Source: Trichinella spiralis (lineage: Eukaryota > Nematoda > Enoplea > Trichinellida > Trichinellidae). From it: a stretch of 31,900 nucleotides of DNA. The notes under the pieces were generated by a model. It was not told the origin of the DNA, did no database searches, and worked only from the letters and a program-made list of their open reading frames with translations. The number at the start of each line of letters is the position of its first letter. Position 1 is the first letter of the stretch. Where the stretch lies: NCBI GenBank assembly GCA_000181795.3, contig CM012954.1, positions 9,406,390 through 9,438,289 of the forward strand, given 5' to 3'. Positions 25,101-31,900 of this stretch are shown piece by piece. The position numbers and the translations under genes were made by a program.

Positions 25101-26060
25101 ATTTATTACTTATTAGTTGTTAATGGTCGGGCAAACGGGCATGTTTGGCACACATGTATATAAATTATGATGGAGCGAGCAGTGTATTTTATATCAACAA
25201 TGGTCGTTTGATACGCGGCTGTGGTGTTTTGCAATGAAAAATGCTGGATGACGTTGATGCTGATGATGATCACAGAGAGAGCTAGTGAGAGTGAGTGGTT
25301 GTAGGATGAAGATGAGGACGTGCTGAATGGTGATGATTTTTCGCTAATCCTTCCGAGCGAACGGATGTGAGCTGCGAGTGCTAAGCTGATATCGCAGCAG
25401 CTGCAACGATGCAAAGTTTTTTTTCTTCTTCCAAACAGCAGCAAGCTTTGTCAGTTGGCGTGCCGAGTCGAATAGAAATTCGAAAGCTGGCAAGCTAGCA
25501 AGAGCATTGGCGCGAGTGATGTTTAAAGTCAAATTGTTCCATCTGTCCGGCTTGAGGTTGAAACGAAACACCAAGAAAGCTGAAAGCCATGCCATCATCG
25601 CCACAATTGACTTGGCAACCTTCCCATGGGTTTTTCTTTTCTCCGCAATCCGTCACAGGGGTATGGCATAATCATTCGACCTGAATTCATCGAGCGGTTG
25701 GCTTTTGTAAAAAGCTGTTACCAATTCCAGGTGTAGCCTTTGGCCACCTGCCGTGCCCGGTTGCGCAACAGGCACGTCCTCAGCTTTGTCAGGTCAGGGC
25801 CATTTATACCCTGCTCTTTTTTCTTGGCTCCATGACCTTTTTGGGATATGCATGCATATATGTGTGTCCTGTCCTGTCTTGTACGATTTGTTTGTGCAGC
25901 AATACAATGCCAGAACGTGACTGACCAGTGCAAACAGTGTCGTGTCCTCATACGACTTCGGTCACACGAGGACAATGACGGTACTCGAGCAGAGGAAGAA
26001 GCATTCGCCCTCCTCCCCCCCGCTGATACCAGTTGATCGTAGGCCATGTCAGGACATGAG
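25101..26060. other. GC-richer block of unknown content
   Basis: Clearly less AT-rich than its surroundings. Open frames occur on both strands without agreeing on one gene: plus 25848-26036 (hydrophobic start, then QCQNVTDQCKQC), minus 25604-25344 and minus 26308-25718. TATA-like words occur on both strands: plus TATATAAAT near 25155, and minus TATAAAT near 25808. It could be the long 3' untranslated region of the bZIP gene, an enhancer, or exons of a gene I cannot chain together. I recognise no domain. Confidence 0.3.
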
Positions 26061-26315
26061 CCGGAATTTTTTCCACAATGATAATTGACGACAATTTGTT
26101 TTACTCGTATTGAGCACAATTTTTTCTCTTCATTCAAAATACAACAACAAGTGCAAACAAGGAGGGGTCTGGTGATTGATGTAGGCAAATAAAATGTCAG
26201 AAAAAAAACGCAGAAGAAGCTGTAAAGCTTAAATAACAAAGAAGAAGAAAAATTTGAATTGAACAAACAAAAAATAAATAAATAAACAAACCAAAAAAAT
26301 AACAACAAGAAATTG

Positions 26316-27105
26316 TCAAATTGGTGATTGCACGTGACTGAGCAGCAGACAGTGCAGTCGAGCTGTTTCGTTTTTCAGTACATTCAGTTGAGCTTTGAGT
26401 TTCAAATTTTCCTGTTCAAGCATCGCTGCCCGTAAAGCGATTTCTTCTTCTTTTGCCCGGCGTGCATCTCTCGAACGTTTGGCCGCTTCGTTGTTGCGTC
26501 GTCGACGTTCCCAATAAGCTTCATCCTTGACAATAGCCTTCATTTAATTTATTCATTTCTTGTACAGCTTAATTATTTAATCAACAAGTTGTTCTTACCT
26601 TTGTGGAATCGGATGATGATGATGATGATGATTTTTGTTGCTTTCTGGTCAAAGTTTGCTGTTGAGCGTGTTGGTTACGTTTCGCATCGGCACGTCGACG
26701 ACGTTGCAAAGCCGACATTGCCAAAAACGACGTGCCTGCAAGCATCATCGCGTGATGCTGAGGTTCTCCAGCGAAAGCACTGGCCAAGATACTGCTATTT
26801 ATTAGCTGCTGTTGGAGCTGTTGCAACTGGTGCTGCTGGTGCTGGTGTTGTTGTTGTTGATGATGATGATGATGTGCTGCATCTTGTTGCTGTTGTGATG
26901 ACGCAGGTAATGATGAAGCTGAATTTTGTCGTTGTTCTTCGGCAGCATTTAACAAAAAGCCGAACGGCCTGAACAAAGCCAGTGGGGTGGTGATTGGAGT
27001 GGGACTTCCAGAAAATGACGACGTATTTTCGCATTTGACTTCAATTGAATCTTCTTCGTCGGCTTTTTTCGTCGAAATATTCAACACATCCTCCTCTTCT
27101 TCCAT
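26316..27105 (-). CDS. PAR/CES-2-type bZIP transcription factor, two exons
   Basis: Minus-strand exons 27105-26599 (507 nt) and 26537-26316 (222 nt with stop), 61-nt intron, 242 residues. The basic region is [20 protein letters not shown] (177-196), a hallmark of the PAR/CES-2/E4BP4 group, followed by a leucine zipper with Leu209, Leu216, Leu223 and Leu230 at exact sevens. The first exon holds an acidic N-terminus (MEEEEDV), a proline/phenylalanine patch ([13 protein letters not shown]), a Q/H-rich tract (about residues 70-105) and a poly-Ser run before the junction. The donor AAAG|GTAAGA is strong. The acceptor AATGAAG is poor in pyrimidines and unusual, but it is the only one that keeps the basic region in phase. 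Such proteins bind TTACGTAA-like sites as dimers in the nucleus. C. elegans relatives include CES-2 and ATF-2, which act in cell-fate and developmental control; which one is orthologous is not decided. Confidence 0.9.
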
Positions 27106-27524
27106 GCTTTTTTTTAAATTTTCTTCCTAACGACAGCTTTTTTCCGCTTTTCTCTTGTGAATTCTTCTCTGCAAAATCAAATATGCAGTGGTTGCGCTAA
27201 AATGTCCACTTGGAAACGATCCTCAATCACTGTGCAGCTAGCAAATGACCCGACAGCAGCCGCGCGAGTCGATCAACCCAAAGCCCCATTTGATGACCAC
27301 TGGTCGATCGATTTGATTGGCTCGCGGCAACAGTTGACTCCGCCGGGATGAAGCAGCCGCGCGAGCCGAAGCTTGCACAATGTGGCAACGGGCGGCCGGG
27401 TTCCTCTCGGCCGTGATGTCACCTGACCCGGCCCAAGCCAAACGGCAGGCGTTGTTGCGAAATTTCACCTCTTCAAGCATCTCTTCTTCAACGGGCTCAT
27501 CATCTGAGAAAGGTCATCTCCAAC
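27106..27524. promoter_or_regulatory. GC-rich interval, probable shared promoter
   Basis: Lies between the bZIP start (minus, 27105) and a possible plus-strand gene. It contains a perfect 14-nt direct repeat, AGCAGCCGCGCGAG, at 27255-27268 and 27352-27365, and an inverted partial copy (CTCGCGGC) at 27321-27328. A plus-strand frame starting at 27380 (MWQRAAGFLSAVMSP) also crosses it and could be coding. The promoter reading rests on position and composition only. Confidence 0.35.
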
Positions 27525-28592
27525 ATGCAAGCCCTTCGAAACTTCAATATGGGAAATGAAATTTTCATCTCTCAACATGCACCTAATCCCAATAATAACA
27601 GTAATGAATCTATTTATCAATTTTTGTACTCATTCTCCGCTGGCGCAAACTGTTGGACTGTATTCTGCTTCGTTGATTTGTTTCCTATTGAGTAATTTTC
27701 ATTTTTAAAAAGAAGGACTGACTTTTTTCAAAAAAAACCTTGTATGCATATACTAATCACACACACGTCATTTTTTATCAACTTATTTTTATATTCAAGT
27801 GAAGAAACAAATGAACATGACGACGTCTTTACGAATCATTCAACTGTTTGTCATGCTCTGGCAAAGCTTGAAAAAAAACAAGAGGATTCAGAATATATTA
27901 TGTGAAAGTAAAAATGTTTGTTGAAATAATTTAACATTGAAATATATTGATGATCGATCGTTTAGTGAAAAGTTTTCATTCATAAATTTCTATTCTACAT
28001 TTGTAGTCGACGTCAATTTGCAGTTTCAATTATATGCAAGTTAGTTCATTTGTGTTGAACAGTTGAATAGTTGTCATTTTTAATCGAAAATATTAAATAT
28101 CCACTTCTATATTTGAAAAGCGAAAAAAGAAAAACTATTTCATTATGATAACTGACCTCTACACTAAACGCCCATTGGTGACATATACAATGGGTTACCA
28201 GGGAAAGGGTAGCGCTTTTCATTGACACAAAACGACCTCATTTGACTGTTATACTTTTATTACTTTTTTTTGATTTTTCTTTTAAAGTTGATAATTTTAA
28301 TATAAAATTATAAAATATTGATTGTCTTTTCAAATTTCAATGTGCTCATAAAGAGAATGAACTTTTTTTCTTTTTCTTATATAACTTTCAGTATGCAATT
28401 TTGGAAGCATCTGAATTTCATATCAGCAATTTTCGAATGTTGAACAGCTTTCAGCAACAGAAAATTAATGATAAAATGTTTGCAGAATATTTAGAATTTT
28501 TGCAATTCATTTTCCATTTTTTAACAGCAGATACATTAATTATACTTCCGCGTAAAAATAGAATTGCTCAAAATTTATACTCAATCAGTTAA
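27380..28592 (+). CDS. tentative plus-strand multi-exon gene, unrecognised and not fully resolved
   Basis: Several exon-like pieces line up on the plus strand but not in one proven chain. The first is a frame from an ATG at 27525 (MQALRNFNMGNEIFISQHAP) to a donor GTAATG at 27601; an alternative frame starts at 27380 and stops at 27559. The second begins after ATATTCAAG near 27801 and reads EETNEHDDVFTNHSTVCHAL in one frame and MNMTTSLRIIQLFVMLWQSL in another, ending at GTGAAA. The third is a 33-nt piece between TTTGTAG and GTTAGT, near 28008-28040. The fourth follows CTTTCAG at 28392 and reads YAILEASEFHISNF to a stop at 28592. The third and fourth join in phase 0, but the earlier joins conflict. 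No domain is recognised. Any one piece may be chance. Confidence 0.25.
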
Positions 28593-29034
28593 TTATTGGA
28601 TTTACATAAATAATATTTTAAAAAATAAAACGAAATCATTTTAACGACATTTGAAATAAAAGTTGTAAAATAATAAACCAAATTTATCAACTAATGCGCA
28701 CTGTATTGGTGGCGAGTTTATTTCAAAAGAATATCACGCTATTTTAAATTTTATTTTTAATTTATATTTAAAATAAATACAATTCTGCTTTGATGTAGAT
28801 ATTATTTTGAATTTTTATGACTCACATACAATATGGAAATTAATGTAATTATTGAATTAAAAGAAATCAAGTTTCATCATATTAAAAACTTACTGTGAAA
28901 TACAGTAATACAATTTGTTCATTGGTGTTTTATGAAGTTTTGTATGTTTGTCGTTTGAATGCAGTGCCATTTAATAATTTGCAGCATATTTGCTAGTTAA
29001 TTCGACATTCACTTTCAGTTGATATATTTTCCAG

Positions 29035-29065
29035 CTGAAGTCTATCAGTGGAACTTCAAATCCAG
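29035..29065 (+). other. possible 31-nt microexon
   Basis: Bounded by a TATTTTCCAG acceptor and a CCAG|GTAATT donor. In one frame it reads EVYQWNFKS into the next possible microexon. Short length makes it uncertain. Confidence 0.25.
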
Positions 29066-29371
29066 GTAATTATTGTGTTCATTTTTCACTGCCTAAAATA
29101 AGCTTATTAGCTTTATTTATGCCAGTTTAGTGGATTATTCATTGATAGTTGTTTTTTTGAGAGAGGTGGATCGAATGTAAACATAGTGAAAGAGAAGATT
29201 TTCGCAGTATTATTTCAAATTTGTGTTATCAAATTTATTTAAATTTACTGTTCAAACCGTATTTTCGATGCAAAATTGTTGTTGCTAGCTGAACATTGAA
29301 ATTGTTTTTTCCAAATTAAGTTTGGAAGGGTTTGAATGGAAAATGTGGCATTTCAACTGCTTTCCTTGTAG

Positions 29372-29397
29372 AAAACGGCAACTGAAGTGATTAGCCG
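29372..29397 (+). other. possible 26-nt microexon
   Basis: Bounded by a pyrimidine-rich CTTTCCTTGTAG acceptor and a GCCG|GTAAGT donor, both close to consensus. Joined to the 31-nt candidate, one frame reads RKRQLK and then stops, so the pair could be a C-terminus or an untranslated leader. Confidence 0.3.
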
Positions 29398-29757
29398 GTA
29401 AGTTCGATTTTCAGTGTGAAATACAGTAGTTGATTAGTTTGAAAATTTAACTGTTGACTGACACACTCATTTGAATTCATCGGAGGAAGAATATATATTT
29501 TTTTTCTAAAATCAAATCTGAAGCATGCTTTGTGCTTTTCCTTTTCTTATTGTTTGCTGTGGTTTGAATAGAAAAATAGGGCTAAATTTGTTTGCAGATT
29601 TTGTTCAAAATAACTTTATGTATTTTTTTTGGTGAATTGGCAGGTGGTGGTTTTGAGTGGGCCAATTTCCGTTTATTCATAACAGTGTTGAAACTGTAAA
29701 ATTTGATTTCTTTCAATTTCATTAGCTAATTGATTTTTTCTGTGGAAAGTTGAATTT

Positions 29758-29765
29758 TTACGTAA
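29758..29765. promoter_or_regulatory. TTACGTAA palindrome, PAR/E4BP4-type bZIP site
   Basis: A perfect eight-base palindrome matching the core bound by PAR/CES-2-type bZIP proteins, 2.65 kb from the bZIP start codon. Such an octamer occurs by chance in AT-rich DNA, so function is only a suggestion. Confidence 0.2.
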
Positions 29766-31407
29766 TGTTCTGAAATTTGTGAAGAAATTTTCTACTTTTT
29801 AAAAAATTTCAACTTACTATTCTAAACTTACTTCTTCTGAATTGAAATTTCATGAGAGAAACGTTCAGCGTGATGTTGCAGAACATTTGAAAATGATATA
29901 TTAATGTAAAACGTAGAGAATGGTGCAATGCAAATTGAAATTTGAATTGTTGATTTATAATTCGCTGTTTGTTTACATTGTGCAGTAGTTGTACAGACTG
30001 CTTGTGTGTTTGTTTGATGAAAAATGTCCTGCTTTATTGATTGTCGAAGAGATTATGTTAATTTATTTTTTTGACAAAGATTTAGTGTCGTCATTGTGTT
30101 GTTTTTAATAATTGTCTCATTTTAATTTGTTAATAATTTGTCTAGAATATATAGTAGGATCGATTTCGGATAGTCAAGTTCGTTTGTATTAGATAATTAT
30201 ATGACGTTCTACTGAGCAGAGAAAGTGTTTGCTAGTTGTAAGGGGAACAGCTCATCGTTTAATATTATTAACTTCTTTATGCTGTATTGTCAGTGAATTA
30301 AGCTTTGAGAAAGTGTGCCATAAGTGGTTATAATTTACGTTTCTAGTTGAAATTGCGTTACCTGAAAATTGAACTTTTATGAAACTCAGAGTTTTCATCT
30401 TTGCTAACTTCTGAATATAATCCAAAAATTAGGTTATTCTCAAAAATATGACTAGTGGGTGCCACCAGCCTGTTTGAAAAATGGGACAGTGAAGTGGAAA
30501 TATTTTAATGCAACACACAATTACGAATGAATAAATAATTTTTATCCCATTATAGTCAGTTACGTATTGTACATTTTATGAATATATGAAACAGGAAATT
30601 TGAAACAGGAAACACTGCAGAATGTTATTGCATAACGAACATCTGAACAAGCGAAGGATAATGAATATTAGTCAGCGATCGTTTCATCTTTTGACGAAAT
30701 TTCTTTCGATCATGTTCATGATTTTATTATAATTTTTTAGTTAAATGTATTGTTAAATTTTGTTTGGCGATATATGTATAGTTTTTTATGTGTATAATTG
30801 CATATGCATAAAAAATTGTTTAAAATTGAAAATTTGAATTTTGATCATCTACTCCGCTGATGAAACGACTGCGAACCAACAACAGAAATAAATCATCAAT
30901 ATTCAGCATTCATTGAGAAGAAAATTTTCAAGCAACTTGGCAGAAGGGAAATTTGAATAAAGCATTTACAGAGAAAATGATAGATTTTCTTTTTGGCACA
31001 TTTAAATAACTCTGAATATCGATTATCATGCGTAAATGTGTCCAGTTGAAATTGTCGAATGATTATCTTTTTTTTTCAATTCTTGTTCTTGTTGGGTGGT
31101 GGTAGTTGTAGAATGAAAAAAAAATTATTTGTTTTATATATTTGAAATGTTCAGTAGGAGATGATTTGCATATTGTTTTTGTAAAATGTGGAACCATTGT
31201 TCAAAGATGTGAGTTTCGCAGGCCAAATATCAAAAGTGCAAAGGCCAAGCAAATACGTTAAGTAAATATGTTTTGTTGATTTCTTTTCTATTGGCTACAC
31301 GTGTAATAATTTTTCGGTCAACTCTGGGCAGACAATACATGTGCAAAAGTGGTGGGTGTGGGAATATGTTTTACTTTTTAATCCAATGCATGTTGATTAA
31401 TTTTTTT

Positions 31408-31440
31408 CAATCAATCAATCAATCAATTAATTAATTAATT
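31408..31440. repeat. (CAAT)n/(TTAA)n simple repeat
   Basis: Tandem CAAT units merging into TTAA/TAAT units. Confidence 0.9.
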
Positions 31441-31900
31441 GTACAACATTGAAAAAAGGGGTATTGTGTTGTTGTTTTACGCAGAGTTTTGCACAAATGT
31501 ATGGAAATTTGTAGAATCTGCTGAAAATGATGTACTACTGGTGAGTCACAGTTAGAAGCTTTGTAAAGTAAACAGTAATATAAAGTATTTCTACCAGTGT
31601 GCATGTTGTTGTTGTTGTTGTTTGATTTTTGTTTTCCAAAGATTAATCATAATGTAAAGTATAAGTGAAGTTATTTGAGAGAAGAACGATGTTGGAAATT
31701 TATACCACGAAAATCTATGTATGCAAATTATTATAATGCGGTAAAATATTTGTTTTTTTTTTTTAATTGTTGCTAGTCCAATTGTTGTTTACTTTTTTTT
31801 GCAATTGTTATGGAAGGAAAAAAAATAATTTTTTTTTAAAATCATTTTTATCTTTAATAATATTATAAATTTCACTTGATGATATGCTTAAAAAGTGTTG

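Larger units (their letters stand above)
28593..31900 (+). other. T-rich DNA to the right edge, probably intron of a plus-strand gene
   Basis: The plus strand is strongly T-rich, the skew seen in sense-strand introns elsewhere in the window. I see no convincing long coding frame. It contains two possible microexons (29035-29065 and 29372-29397), a palindrome at 28890-28908, a TTACGTAA site at 29758-29765 and simple repeats near 31408-31440 and 31605-31621. Confidence 0.4.

Noticed and set aside
26589-26972. Plus-strand 127-codon frame with Met and Val runs
   Set aside because: Shadow of the Ser and Q/H-rich tracts of the bZIP first exon.
1-31900. tRNA genes, rRNA, CRISPR arrays, bacterial-type operons
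   Set aside because: No cloverleaf with intact A and B boxes was found by eye, no repeat-spacer array exists, and the genes are spliced and eukaryotic.

Overview
The window looks like nuclear DNA of a nematode. It is AT-rich. The best-resolved gene has many short introns (about 54-130 bases) with T-rich 3' ends and TTTTCAG/TTTTAG acceptors, and the recognisable proteins have nematode-like relatives. A BEL/Pao retroelement relic and the overall style would fit an enoplean (clade I, Trichinella-like) worm, but the exact species is an inference I cannot settle from sequence alone.

Layout, left to right. (1) About 2.2-10.2 kb, minus strand: a Ly6/uPAR three-finger gene in three small exons with two very large introns. 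It encodes a 188-residue secreted protein with ten cysteines and a probable GPI anchor. A GC-rich island (10.24-10.87 kb) lies just upstream of its start and is probably its promoter or 5' leader. (2) 10.9-13.3 kb: AT-rich DNA with a second GC-rich island and one short possible minus-strand exon. (3) 13.98-15.18 kb: a broken BEL/Pao pol relic on the minus strand. (4) 15.9-21.0 kb, plus strand: a complete 15-exon Nup214-type nucleoporin (beta-propeller, coiled coil, FG repeats), about 1314 residues. (5) 21.2-22.6 kb, minus strand: a three-exon membrane-anchored short-chain dehydrogenase of the retinol/17-beta-hydroxysteroid dehydrogenase type, convergent with the nucleoporin. (6) 23.0-26.3 kb: noncoding or unresolved DNA, including a 0.95-kb GC-rich block. 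(7) 26.3-27.1 kb, minus strand: a two-exon PAR/CES-2-type bZIP transcription factor with a Q/H-rich N-terminus. (8) 27.2-27.5 kb: a GC-rich interval that looks like a shared promoter, with a tentative plus-strand gene to its right (27.4-28.6 kb). (9) 28.6-31.9 kb: T-rich DNA with two possible microexons, most like intron of a plus-strand gene running off the window.

The genes do not form a pathway: a cell-surface protein, a nuclear-pore subunit, a lipid-type oxidoreductase and a transcription factor sit side by side as usual in a eukaryotic chromosome. I saw no operon, CRISPR array, tRNA, rRNA or convincing new mobile system. The least explained material is the GC-rich islands without recognisable protein and the possible right-hand gene.
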